From NCBI RefSeq assembly GCF_022539315.1, contig NC_066333.1, positions 12,615,001 to 12,679,000 on the forward strand: a stretch of 64,000 nt of DNA, written 5' to 3'. Made by a program: the position numbers and the translations under genes. Source of the stretch: Serinus canaria (taxonomy: Eukaryota > Chordata > Aves > Passeriformes > Fringillidae). The notes beneath the pieces are model-generated. The model saw nothing but the letters and a program-made list of their open reading frames with translations. It was not told where the DNA came from and did no database searches. Positions 29,051-46,101 of this stretch are shown piece by piece (position 1 is the first letter of the stretch; each line of letters starts with the position of its first letter).

Positions 29051-32000
29051 CCTGAGCTGAAATTTCTCCCGTCCCTGAGCTGGAATTTCACCCCTCTCTG
29101 AGCTGGAATTTCTCCCTTCTCCACCTCCAGCATCACCTGCCCAGGTGGGACCCCAGGAGCTCAGGGACAGAGCCTGGCTGCCCCTGCACAGAGAATTTCA
29201 GGGCCAAGGGTGACCACCAGCACTGCAGGGACACTTGGGCACTGCTGGAAGGTGGGGATGGAAGATTTTTTCCAAGTCTGAGCCAGGAAAATGTCACATT
29301 TGGGCTTCCCAACAGCCCTGTTAGGCTGTGCTCCCAGCTACCTTCCTCGGAGGCAAAAGGAACGACACAGAACTAAAATTAGCAGCCCTGAGCCTTATTT
29401 TCCATCCAGATATTTGCAGAAACAATTCAAGTGTTCAATTCTACACAAAGCTGGCTGCATTTGCCTCCAGTCAGCATCAGAGCAGTGACACCTGCAGGAT
29501 CTGCAGCTCCCACCCTCATTTCTGCCTGGGGGAGGAAAATGCAATTCCCTTTGATTCCTTGCAGCCCTGGGCCACAGTGCCCTGCCCAGTGCAGGTCCTG
29601 CCCTGTGAGCACCACGGGCAGCTTTGGAGGAGTGTGATTGCAGCTCCAAAACCTGAATTCCCTTCATTCCAGATCATCCTGGATCCCATTTCCATGGCAT
29701 CAGGATCCCTGCATCCCTGAGCTGCAGTCGTGATGCTCATGACCAATTTCTGGTTTTTCAGCTCCAAAATCCTGCTAAGTCTCTTTTAACTAAAGATTTT
29801 TTTCCTTTTTTCCCCCCTCCTCATTGCTTTTTTCCCCCAAGTCTTTCTTCTCCATTATTCTATTTAACAGCTTGTCCTTGTTTTATAGCTCAGCTGGCAA
29901 GGCCTGTGCCAATTAAAAATATATCCTGCCCAGTGGTCGATATCTGTGCCTTTGTGTGAACATCCTGGAGCATTAATTAAAATAAAAAATTAATTAAAAT
30001 TTTAAAAAGTACCTTCTTGGCATGGAGTTCCATCCCCTTCAGAGAGCACAGAGCTTTCCTGTGGAGTGGGAGCTGATTCCATTCTCCTAAAGAAGCTGCT
30101 CCTTCAGTGACACATCCTGATTTAAATGTAAAATGTAACTAGACCTTGCTCCCCACCTCTTTCTTTATTTCTTATCTTATTTAGCATAAGGCTGGGGTTT
30201 TTCAGCTCTCCTAAGTGGTGTTATCGTGTTTTGGTGGCATAGAGAATAATGCTTTTTACACCTCAACATTTATTTGGGATTATACAGACGAGCTCCAGGT
30301 CTCCCTGTGGATCATGTCCTGGGAATCCCAACTCAGCAGGTGATGCTTTTATCCTGCAAAAGTCATAAAAGCTTTGGGTGATGCTTCTCTTGGTGGGAAA
30401 TATTACTTTAGGAGCAATCTGACCTGCCAGAACTGCAGTATTTTTACATCTTTACATGCTTTTTTACATATTTTTTCCCCCACGGAGCTGATTTTTGGCA
30501 CATTCTGGAACATGAAATCTTCGAGGAGGTGTTTTAAGAAGTTCTGGCCCCTGCATTTAGCCTCAGTGTTTGTGGAGCTGTGGGTCAAATCTGCCCGGAG
30601 CTTCCTGTGCTGACAGCTCAGCAGTGCCTGGGCCATGGCTCCAGGAGCAGAAGGAGATTTCTTTCCATGGTTTGTTCCCTTCAAATGCACATTCCTGGCA
30701 GGAGCAGGGGGGATCATTTCTGTGTCTCATGTTGGACACTGATGGCCAGCCCGGAGCAGCCCCACACCTGGGCCTGGGGCTCCCAGGAGAAATCCCTGAC
30801 TTCATCCAGAGAACTCAGACCTGCCCCAGGAGATGCTGGAAGGAATGGAGCTCCTTCAGGCACAGCTCCCTGAAGGGATCTGAGCTCCCACAGGGCCCCC
30901 ACTCACCAGGGGTTTGCAGGAATTCACAGCTTGAAATACAAATATCTCCCCCAGGGGCAGAGTTCTCCCAGGGTTTCAAACCCAGGATGGAAAGAGCAGA
31001 GATTATCCAGCACCAGGGTCAGGGGAAAAAATTAACTTCCACAAATGGACAATTATATCCCAGGGCAGTGGCTGAGCTTGGCTTTCCAGTTTTCCTCTTT
31101 TTATATTTTTCCCCTTTCCTATTTGAACTGCAGGCACCAGGCAGAGGGTTCCTGCTGGTTTGTATAAATGAGCAGTGAAATTAGAGCTGTGGTCAGCTGG
31201 AAGGTGTTCAGTGCAGAAAAGCTGTGCTATCACTCAGGAACGCTGCTTTCTGCTTTCAATTAATGCCTTTCTAGTCCAAACCGGTTTTAGGAGGAGGGGA
31301 ACTGCTGTTAGATAAAGAAAATTAAAGTGGGTTTTTGGGTGCTCGCTGTACAACAAACAAAGCTGGAAGAGTTCTCAGAAAATCCCCCTGTGCTCAAGAA
31401 GTGGATGGCTCAGAAAAACCACAAACTGCTCCTCTTGAAGAAGAAAATCTGGAAAACTCCAAGCCCAGGGGCTGCTCTGGTGGAGAGCTGAGGGGACTCC
31501 AGAGCTCCTGGACAGATCCTGGCCTGCCTCACTCCCAGAATTTGGGGTGTGGACATTCACAGGTGCCAGGCTCCAGTCCCTGCATGAATGGGCTGCCAAA
31601 GTGCTCACCTGGTGAGTGTTCTCCAAGGCAAATTTGAGTTTTTTCACTGTTTAGAATGTCCTGAAAGCTGAGCCAGCTGCTTTACTCCCAGAGTGACAAA
31701 GAGCAGGAGAGGCTTTGAAAGCTCCAGCCAACTCAGGGGTGAGCACTTGGTGAAAATGAGATTTTCTTTAGCACTGACTTCACCTGCCAGCATGGTGGGA
31801 TGTGTGTGAGCAGCACAGAGGGTTTGGGGGCACGCAGGAGTGATTGCAGGCATTGCTAAATGAGCTTTAAGCCTTCCCACTTGCTGCTGTTTACCCAGGG
31901 ATGAATTTTGCCCACTGGGGACATTTCTTACAATGGCAGCCAGCAGTAATTAAATGAGAGAAAGCCACAAAGTAGCTAAATATTGCTTGAAGCTCATTTG

Positions 32001-35000
32001 ACTAATGAGACTTTTGAAACAAAAGGTTTGAGATGCAGATTTGCAGTCCCTGGATGCAGTTTAGAAATGCTGCAATGTGTTTGGAAACAGAAATCACTGA
32101 CACTTTGGCATAAGGGCAAATCACTGGTGAGCTCTGCCACGCTGGTGTCATCTGCTCCTCAGCACTGACCTAAAAATCCCCAAGGTTATTGTCCAGAAAG
32201 ATCAGCTGCTGATGAGCAGATTTACAGCAAAATTCTTCTTGTGGCTCCTAGGAATTTTCCTGAAGAAGCTCTGTGGGACTTGGCCTGAAATGATGCGATT
32301 ATAAATAGAAATTGGCTCCATTCCAGCCCAGGAACTTTTCTCAGTCAGTAAATAACTCCCAGACAATGTCCCAGGCTGCTGCCATCCCTGCTCCCACTGA
32401 ATCCTGCCCTGCAGAGCAATCTGACCTCCCTTTGCTGTCAGGAATTCAGGTTAGGAATTCAGGAATTCAGGTTAGGAATTCAGGAATTCAGGATAGGAAT
32501 TCAGGAATTCAGGTTAGGAATTCAGGAATTCTGAGTAGGAAAACCAAGCCCCACCCAGGCCCTTCAGAGGATGGAAGGACTGAGGTGCCCTGTGGAAGGA
32601 CAGCCCTGCTGTGGTGCCCCTGCTCTCCAGGCTGCAGGGGATGGAGCAGCTCAGCAGCTCCTCCCCCAAAATGCACAAAACTTTGTGGTTCAGGTGTGTA
32701 AATCCTTTTTCTGCGTTTGTCTCTCCCTTTCTGCAGGCAGGAAAGCTGTGCTGACACCCTCCCCAAAGGCTGGAATCCATGCAAAAACAGAACAGAAATA
32801 CAATAGTAAACCAAGAATTAAATTTTGCTTTACAGCAAGTTTTCAATGCAAATACCTGCTTTAAAAGCAGTTAATGTGTGTACTTGGTTTTTTGTCTTGA
32901 TCCACCTGACCTCAGTTTTTACAGGAGAGTTAAACATGTAAATATTTCCTGGAAATATTCTGAATAAACATAAATACGAGAACTGTCAAGCTATTTGTGG
33001 ATAGTGTAGTGGAGATTAATAATGACATTTACAAACAACTGGCTCCTGCCTGGGGTCTCAGGGGGAGCAAGAGGAACTTCCAGGGTCACATTTTGCTCTC
33101 ACTTTTACCCTGGTGTAAACCCAGAGCAGCAGGAAAACTGGAATATTCCCAGATCCATCAAGGAGTAGGTGCTGCTGCTCCCAGCACCTGCCTGGGAGAA
33201 TTCCAAAGCCCAGCTTTCACCTGCTGCTGGATTGTGCTCAGCTTTGGTCAGGGAGAAGGTCTGGCTGCTCAGAAATGCTGGATGAAGACCTCAGGTGCCA
33301 GAGCTGCCTTTACACAGGCAGGCATCCTGCTGACTCATTTTCTTAATCACCTCCAAAATTCACAGGCTGTTTGAAAACTCCCTTTCCTGAGGAGGCCATC
33401 AAAACACAGATTTATCACAGCAGAGTGGCAGGGAAACTAAAGCAGCCTAACAAATACATGCAGGAAATTGGTTTTCATTGTTTTCTCTGTTCTGCTGCTG
33501 CAGAAAGTTAAAAAAAAATCTTGGGGATGGGAAGGACTGAGGTGAGGTGCATTAAAACAGGCAAACTACAGAAAAAGCTTACTTAAAAAACCAAGGAAAA
33601 TTGGATTTAAATTAAAATAAAGCAAGAAAAATCTAGGCTTGAGTCTGGATCAGTGTGAATTGAAGACCAAAACCTTCCACTCATTGCAGGGTACGGCTGA
33701 AGATTTCATTCTATTCCGACAGGAACTGTTTACATTTTATGCTCCTTTAAATGAAGTGAAATTTCCTTTATAAAACATTCACAGGCTGCTTTTAAGAACC
33801 TCATTAGGCAGGTGAGCTTGCCTTGGCTTTGGCCAGCAGTCAGTTTGAGCAGCAGAGAGCCCCAGCCAGCTGGCCCGGAGCCAGCCCAGGAATTCCAGCC
33901 TGAAGGAATGTCAGAGCCTGGGGAAAAGCCTGACCGTGGCCACAGGTGGGGAATGCCTTCAGCACCATGGATAGAGCCCCCCTGGTGCCCCTCAGCCCAC
34001 ACCTCCTGCTCAGGGTGGGCTCAGCACCGCTCAGAGCCTGGGGGGATCCTGGAGGGATCCTGGAGGGATCCTGGAGGGGCTGGGGGCGCTCAGCTCCCGG
34101 CAAAAACCTCTCCAGGCTCAGCACACAGCAGGGAAATACCATTGGGCTGAAGAAGAAAAGGCAGGAGAGGATGGAGAGCTCTCTTCCTGAGGGCTTAGAA
34201 AAATTCCAAAGGCCTCCAGGCCCCAGCAGGAAGCTGAGAGGAAGTCTGAGCAGATTATTCCTCCCTGGTGTAAGGCAAATGAGTCATTACACAAAGCAGG
34301 GTGTTCTGTTTCAGGAGAGGTTTGGGAGGTTTCGTGCAATGTTGACACAGAAATTGTGTTTAATGCAGGTTTACAATGCAAGAGGTAAAAGGAAATGTAA
34401 ATGCAAACGTGGTGTTTTATCCTGTGGCTCTTCCCTCTGACAGCAAGCTGCCTCAGTGCTGGAAGTCTCCTGTGGAACAGCAAAATTCTCCCAACTGGAG
34501 GCAGTTCCAGGCTCCCACAGAGTGTGTCCAGAAAGGAAAAGAAGCTGTGAGCTCAATCTAACTGAATTTCCATTGTTGTGTGCTGTTGCTATTTATTTTT
34601 CTCATTTTTCTTTCAAAGGAAGAAACACAAAGTCCCTGTTGGAGGGAGCTGGATCAATACTGAGGAATTCTTTGTCAGATGAAATAGGAGCAATCATTAA
34701 CCTTGCTGCTTATGAATTAAAGGCAATCTCCACTTTTCACTCACCTCTCCCACAGCAAACTTCCCTCATTTTCTCAGCAATTAAAGCCCAGCTCAGCCCC
34801 CCAAAAAAGGATTGTAGCCACCAGCCTTGGAGCTCTCCTCCTTCTGTTTGGGTGGGAAAAAGGAGGAGGTGTTTCCTGGTGTGGATCGGGTGTTTTGGGG
34901 ACAGGGACTCTCCAGGCTGCTTCCTTAGGAGTGGATTTGTGGATCAGGGATGTTGTTGATGGCCCTGATGTCTCTTGGAGCAGCACGTGGGGAAAGTTGG

Positions 35001-35079
35001 TGGCCTCACCCCAGCTCTGCACTGCTCCAGCTGTGGGCTCCCCTGGCCAAATTCCAGCCCGTTTTACTCCAGTGAAAGT
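29051..35079. other. Intergenic region between the formin and CBLN4
   Basis: No credible exons. Short open frames are scattered and lack splice support or recognisable domains. It contains a small tandem repeat at 32440-32535. Confidence 0.5.
32440..32535. repeat. Short GGAATTCAGG tandem repeat
   Basis: 'aggaattcaggttaggaattcagg'-type units repeat about four times, giving eight GAATTC sites in under 100 bp. Confidence 0.85.
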
Positions 35080-35310
35080 CATCCAGGAGCTGGAGCTGCT
35101 GGGGAGAGCCCAGAGGAGGCTCCAGGATGGGCAGAGGGATGGAGCACTGCTGGCACAGCTGGCATTGTTCACCTGGGCAGGAGGAGCTCTGGGTGAGCTC
35201 AGGGTGGCCTTGCAGTGAAAGATGGAGAAGCTTTGGACAGGGATGGAGGGACAGGACACAGGGAATGGCTTCAAACTGGCAGGGAGCAGGGTTGGAATGG
35301 ATTTTAGGAA
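35080..35310 (+). mobile_element. CR1 LINE fragment (plus orientation)
   Basis: 'gagagcccagaggaggc...' then 'ggacagggatggagggacag', 'gacacagggaatggcttcaa' and 'tggaatggattttaggaag' follow the order of the CR1 3' ORF end and UTR. Confidence 0.75.
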
Positions 35311-35829
35311 GAATATCTATAGAGACAGTTAATATCATTTTCCACAACAAAGCAAAATCAAACCCAGTTTCTAAAATGACTGTAAAGTTTTTAATCTCTT
35401 AAAAACCACGGATCTCTCAAAATCATCAGCTGGGCAGGGAGGGCAGGAGGGGGCGATTCCCAGGGGAGCCTCTCTGGGGCTGGAGCTGTCGGCGGTGGAG
35501 AGAGACGGGGAGGCTGCCTCGGTGATCAGAACCCGAATTTATTGTGGGGCACAAACTCTTCGGTGCTGCTGCAGGGAGACTGGGAGTGTGTGCTACAGTG
35601 ATTAGGTTAAAATCACACACAAAGCTATGCATGGAACAACATCTCTTGCTTGCAGAGTTTGATGGGGTTTTCTTTTCCTGGTAAACCCGTCTGATTTCAT
35701 CTTCTTGCAATCCAGGTCTAATTTTCAAAGTTCTGTTTGCTTTTGCCAAGGCATCCTGCAATCAAATCTCTCATGTTAACCAGGTCCAAAATCCATCATC
35801 TGTCTTGTGAGCCCCAACTTCCAACAGAA

Positions 35830-40313
<4,484 letters not shown>

Positions 40314-41700
40314 AGTCAATTTTTTGTCCGGGTGTGGACTCATCCTTGTTCCATGAAGGTCGTTTTGTCATCACGGAGTGATGGTTCCTTATTGCTTCCT
40401 CACGGGTGGTTTTGGATTCTCTCCATGGATTCTGGCCCCATCTGAACTACTCAGAAGTCCCACAGAATTTTGTGTGTCCAAATGCGATATCTTTGGCCTG
40501 AGACTAAAGCAGACAATAAATATCAACGCTTAAGGTTTCAGCCTAAAGCTGCCTGCAAGATTTATTCCAATTTCCCTTCCTGGATTCGGGGAAGAAGTGG
40601 ATTTTCTGGAACTGTGGAAAGACTGGCACCGAGTCTTTCATGCAGGAGGGTTTGAGCTCAGACTTCAAGCAAGAGTTAGGGTGCTGCTGCCAAAGAGCTG
40701 TGTGCTGCTGTGTTGGTAATGTCTGTGTCCTGGGATGCGCTGCCATGCTCCATTCCCCTGTCCTAGAGCCATTCCTGCTGCTGAGGGGCTGAGCTGAGCC
40801 CTGCTCTGTGTGTGGGATGGTTCACCCAAAGGTTTCAGCTCAGACCCAGCCAAGTCCAGCCTCCATCCATCCGAGGGGTCCTGGATGTGTTTTGGTTGGG
40901 TGTGGAAGGGGTTCCTCTTTTCCACTGATTCCTAAAAGGAAAAGCAGATCCTAACCCTTCAGGGTTAGGGGTGGGCATGCAGGCACAGCTCTGCAGGACC
41001 CCTCACACTTGTTCTTCAGTTTTAATTAACCTGATTGATAATTACTGCTTTGTTCAGCTCCTGAGGGATCCCTTCCTTAGACACAACCACGTTGTCAGCT
41101 GGAGATGAGATCCCCCCTGTTTGTATTTCTGTGTATTTTCCAGCCCTTCTGTTGTGTTCAAGGTCTTATCTGGTTTTGCCTTAACTCCACAGGTGTATAA
41201 AATTTTAGATCATTTGTTTGACAAATATGAAAGGCAAATAACTGGTACCTACCTTGGTACAAAACCTTCCCAGCTTTTTGTACGGGTCATGTGGATTCAT
41301 AAACTTATTTATTATCACATTGTTCCATAATAAAGATTGGTATATGTTAGCTGAATTTTTGACATTTGGATTTTGGGAGTTGCTTCATACTATTTTTTTA
41401 TTGGATATAATTGGTATATGCAAAATGGAAGTTTTGGGATTCACAGGAAATATCCTGGGTGGCAGAAAAGCTGCCATGAGTTAGTTAGTAATCAGAGTGA
41501 TCTAGAAATAACCTATGCATTTCATTTAAAAATAGAATTTAGGCAGAAATCCTGGCCTCACTGGAGTTGGTGTTGGGAATCACATTGATTCCAAAGGATT
41601 TTGGATGAAACCTCTGCTTTAGGTTCTGCCATCAGCATCAAACTCCGGTGCCATCAGATTGATATATTCAATATTCAATATTCAATAAAAAGACTTTCAC
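40314..41700 (+). other. CBLN4: CBLN4 3' UTR (extent inferred)
   Basis: Candidate polyadenylation signals AATAAA occur at 40515-40520, 41329-41334 and 41684-41689. The AT-rich sequence up to about 41350 looks like 3' UTR. Which signal is used cannot be read from the sequence. Confidence 0.5.
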
Positions 41701-43012
41701 ATGGGCTGCTAACGAAACCCTCATCCCTCGTGCCCCAAATACTGAACTGATGGATCTTTGTGCCTTGCACATCATGGAGGATGTGGTTCCAAATCAAAAC
41801 CTTCTGTGTGCTTGGAAATGTGTGTGGGTGGAAGCATCTGCAGCAGCCTGGGGGCTTCCCTGGGAGCCCCTTTGGGCTGGGATTTGCTGCTTTTGGGATC
41901 TGTTTCCAACTCCTTCCCCTGCTGGCTGAGTGCAGTGTGTCCTGTTGGTACTGTTGGTTGGAAATCTGATTTATGGCTGCTGGGTGCTCCTCCAGAAGGT
42001 ACCAGGGAACTGGTGGCACAGCTTTGTGCCCAAATTCCTGTCTTTCTCACCCACCACACAGGAGATTCTGGGCTGTTTCAGGAGGGGTGGTGGGCACCTT
42101 GCACTCCTGTAAGTCAGGCAGGAGGTGATTTTTTACACACAGTTTTGTTGCTCTACTGACCACTGCAGCTGGGGAAGAAGTGGAAGGACCTGGCAAGAAG
42201 GTGAATGGTTCCCATTGCTGAAAAACATCACAGAGTTGTGATGGCCAATCCAAATGTGTTACTGCTGTACCCCCAAACGTGTCTGTATAAATATGTGTAT
42301 TCTAAAGCACCTGGAATTGCAGCTGGTAGTTTGCATGATGTTATAACGAGGTGACTTGTCCTCAGAGTTCATTTCAGATGGGAGCATTGGTATTTTGTAC
42401 AAAGCTGGTGAATCTGCCATCTCCCCCATGGATATATCTGTAATGTAAAAGAAATGTTGCTATGGGACAGAAGAAAAATGGCATTAAAGGTGTCAGTATA
42501 ATTTCGGAATGATCGAATGTATCTGACTTCTTTAATTTACAAATGTATCTGACTTCTTTAATTTGCAATGTATTCTTTAATTTGTGAGCAATGAGCTCTG
42601 AAGGCTGCTTCAGCACCCAGCAGTAATCCTCAGCTGTCTCAATATTGCTTTGATTGCCCCTCAGCAAAACATTTCTGATTTCTTCAGAAATGCTTTTTTT
42701 TTTTCCTTCATTAATGCTTATTTAAACTGGAGCTGGAGAGACTGAGGAGTTACTCACTGCAGGGATTCATTTTGGTGGAAAAGCTCCTAAAACCAGAATT
42801 GCCAAGAGATTGTTTTGCTGGTGAAAGGAAAGGTTGAAGTGGAGCTGCTGTGATCACACAGAGGTGGCTCTGGGGCCAGACAGGTCACACTTTAAATTTA
42901 AACAAGAACAAACTCTGGGGTTTAGACACAACCTGAGCTGCCAGATCCTGCCCTCCTTTTTCTGTGCTGTCCCACCTCAGCTGTGCCACCAAGCTGCTCC
43001 CTGAAGGGGCTG

Positions 43013-43130
43013 GAAAATAAAATAAAATAAAATAAAATAAAAATAAAATAAAATAAAATAAAATAAAATAAAATAAAATAAAATAAAATAAAATAAAATA
43101 AAATAAAATAAAATAAAATAAAATAAAATT
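43013..43130. repeat. (TAAAA)n pentanucleotide microsatellite
   Basis: About 23 near-perfect AAAAT/TAAAA units with one extra A near 43040. Confidence 0.97.
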
Positions 43131-44191
43131 CCTTTTCCTTCTGCCTTCCCATTCCTGCCACAGCATTTTCCTGTTGAGGGGCACCAACTCAGGGCACACT
43201 TCCCATCTAGGGGTGTTTATGACTGGAATTGGATTGGTTTCCAGGAACCCCAGCCCTGCACTGCTCTGTGGGGTTGGAGCTGACTCAGATCCTCTGCAGC
43301 CCCTGGTTTGGGGAGGGCACAATCCTCCCTCCACACCCTCATCCTTCACCCACTTTGCAGATTTGTTCCTTACAAAGGTACAAACTGTGCCAGGAGACTT
43401 TTAGCCACATGTGGTAGAGACAAAAGAAAGGACTTACTTTCTGAGAGTCAGAGATTTATTTTACTGTCAGCCATTTCTTTATGAATGAGAGCAGGATTGT
43501 TACTTTTCAATCTGCTTTATTCATATTTTATCCATATTTTTTTGAGGAACTGAGGGGAAAACCCCTCTCTTTCTTTTTTCCTTTCTTCTCCTCTCTTTTT
43601 TCCTTTCTTTCACTCCTCAGTGCTGTAAATGCTGCTGACAGAGCCAGCTCTCCCTGCTTGCCTCTGTTCATCCTGGGCAGAAACCTGCTCTGTCTCTTGG
43701 ATCCCCTGTGCTGTGAGCAATTTGGGCTGCACAGGCCAAAAAACTGCAGAGCCCAGAAAAATCCTGCTCAAAAGAACTTGGTGGCAAAAGCAGTTTTGAA
43801 AAGCTACCGAGGTGGCTTTGAAATTTTCACAAGCCCTTTTGTCACTAAATATAAAGGAAAAACCAACTTTGAAACGTAGGGAAGGAAAACATATTCCCCT
43901 TTTTTTAACAAAGCTTTATGTGTGGTTACATCATTTTCTAGCAATGTTTGAACATTTTATCAGAGTTAATTCAATCACTTTGGCCTCTTTATGGCCCAGC
44001 AAGTGCTGCAACCAACTGAGAAAGCAGGGACAGGTTTTGGGGAATGATTCCCAGGTGCCAGCACATCCAATCCTGGTCCTGTTCAGTTTGCTGGGTCAGT
44101 TCTTTTTCTGAGACAGGACATTTATAAAGTACAAAGGATGGTTCTGGAGTAAATGGAATTCTGCTGTATTTTCCCTTCCGTGTTTTCTATC

Positions 44192-44430
44192 CCCTTCCCT
44201 TCCCTTCCCTTCCCTTCCCTTCCCTTCCCTTCCCTTCCCTTCCCTTCCCTTCCTTCACCTGTCCTTCCCTTCCCTCCCTGTCCCTTCCCTTCCCTTCCCT
44301 TCCCTTCCCTTCCCTTCCCTTCCTTCCCTTCCCTTCCCTTCCCTTCCCTTCCCTTCCCTTCCCTTCCCTTCCCTTCCCTGTCCCTTCCCTTCCCTTCCCT
44401 TCCCTTCCCTTCCCTTCCCTTCCCTTCCCT
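44192..44430. repeat. (CCCTT)n pentanucleotide microsatellite
   Basis: About 46 CCCTT units with a few interruptions (for example 'cacctgtcc' near 44256, and CTGTCC). The + strand is pure pyrimidine over long runs. Confidence 0.97.
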
Positions 44431-44456
44431 CTTTTAGACCACCACAAATATTTAAA

Positions 44457-44476
44457 ATCAATATTGAAATATTGAT
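44457..44476. repeat. 9-bp-arm inverted repeat
   Basis: ATCAATATT-ga-AATATTGAT, just after the CCCTT array. It is AT-rich and of uncertain significance. Confidence 0.7.
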
Positions 44477-45124
44477 AAACATTCAGCACTTCTTGGTACC
44501 AATTGACCAACTCAGCTCAGTTACCCAACACTACGAAATCTGGGCAATTTTTGACTTTTTTTTTTTCTTTATTTTCATTATTAAATCTCCCTGGGCACAG
44601 AAGGAAGACACTGAAGAGAACTTCAATACCAGGAAAATGGAAATAATTCCAGGGAGCAGCAGCAGGAATCAGAGTCAGGGTGGAACTGCTCAGTGCAGCC
44701 CAGGTTTAGAGGCAGGGCAGGAGGGGACAGGAGCTGCAGATCTCTGTGAGGACACCTCACCCCTCAATTCTTGGAGAGAAATCAGCTCTGGCTCATTTCT
44801 GGAAAGCCAAATAATGGAAATGAGTACCTAAAGCCCAGCAGTGCTGAGGAACATCAGGGCTGAGCAAGAAATGAATTCTCCAGCAGCACTGAGTGCTTTC
44901 CCTTTTGTGCAGGGCTTAAATGGATTCCTACAAAATAATAAAGGCTTCTGGAGGAGATAACTGCAGGCCCATCCATCTCTGCTGCCGTGAATCCAGCAGT
45001 GGTTAAGTGAGATGGGCTGGGCTTGTTCTGCTGCAAGCCCTGATTCAGGGGGCAGGTCCAGCTGGCAGCTCCTCTGTGCAGCAGGGATTTCCCTCTGTGA
45101 GCACGTGAAAAACACCAATCACTT

Positions 45125-45689
45125 GTTTTTTTAAAAAAAAAATTAAATATTTAATAGTAATAAAATAGTTATAAAAATAGGAATACAATTAGAGTAATAA
45201 TAATTGAGACAATTTGAATTAAGACAACATGAGACAATAAAAACAAAGAGTTAGGGACGCCCCTCTGGGTACCTTTTTCTGGGCAGCACAAGCCCCAAAA
45301 AGGACACAGTTAACAAAGGATTAACCCTTAAAAACAACAGCCTGTTGCATATTCATACACATCATGCATGATGCATAAATTCCATTCAAACACAGGATTT
45401 GGCCTGGTCATCCTCAACTTCTTCCTCCTAATCCCAACAGCGCCTTCGAGGCTGGAAGAAGTTCCTTTCTTCTGATAAAGGAGTAATAAATTCTTTTTCT
45501 CTGAAAGATTCAGGTGTCCTGTGGCTGCTGTCTCACTGCAAATCCTTTCTTTAAAAAAAAAAAAGTATCCTACATAGCACAGTTTCTATTTTAACAATTT
45601 TTATAACCTAAAACTCTATTTAACACACTACTGAAGAGAATTAATGCAGTGTTCCTTCCTAACACAACACATCTAATATTCATTTCAAT
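45125..45689. mobile_element. Interspersed repeat, LTR-like, passerine type (tentative)
   Basis: An AT-rich leader is followed by text such as 'ggacgcccctctgggtacct', 'ttaacaaaggattaaccctt' and 'tcctaatcccaacagcgcct'. I remember this as a dispersed passerine repeat. I cannot name the family or define its ends. It stops exactly where the duplicated block at 45690 begins. Confidence 0.5.
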
Positions 45690-46101
45690 GGGCTGGGTGG
45701 GGTTTGGGACAACCTGGGATGCTGGAAGGTGGCAGGGGCTGGAATGAGGTGATCTTGGAGCCCCCTGCCAACCCAAACCACTCTGGGATTTTCCATTTAC
45801 AGCTTTAATTGTGTATAACCCCAGCAAGTGGGGCTGAGTTAACTGTGCTGGAAAAGAAGGCTCTGCTGTTTTTTGGAGCATTTAAAATGCCCTCACTAAA
45901 ATGTCAATTAACAAGTGACAAACGTGAAAGAAATGCATTTATGGCACCATGATCCCAATCCTCACACCCCTCAGTCTTGGAATGTGTCATCACTTCTTAC
46001 TCAAGTGTAGCTTTTGTTGGAGGCTTCCCTTATTTGGGTTTTAATGAGAATTTGAGAATGGAATGAAAATATAATCCTGCTGCTTAATTCTGGCATAAGC
46101 C
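45690..46101 (+). repeat. Direct duplication, copy 1 (with CR1 3' end)
   Basis: 412 bp almost identical to 48624-49059. By eye the only differences are a missing 24-bp block near 45873 and about one substitution close to it. The first roughly 100 bp (to about 45790) are a CR1 3' end in plus orientation ('gacaacctgggatgctggaa' ... 'ccaacccaaaccactctggg'). The rest is non-repetitive sequence. Confidence 0.95.

Larger units (their letters stand above)
41701..45119. other. Intergenic region downstream of CBLN4 (proximal part)
   Basis: No coding exon is supported. It contains a 2.5-copy, roughly 30-bp repeat at 42514-42590 ('atgtatctgacttctttaat') and two pentanucleotide arrays. Confidence 0.5.

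Noticed and set aside
35426..35761. 111-codon minus-strand ORF upstream of CBLN4
   Set aside because: No domain, no partner exon; composition is consistent with chance.
42885..43349. Minus-strand ORF of ILFYF repeats, and the CCCTT-derived ORFs at 44153-44510
   Set aside because: Products of pentanucleotide microsatellites.
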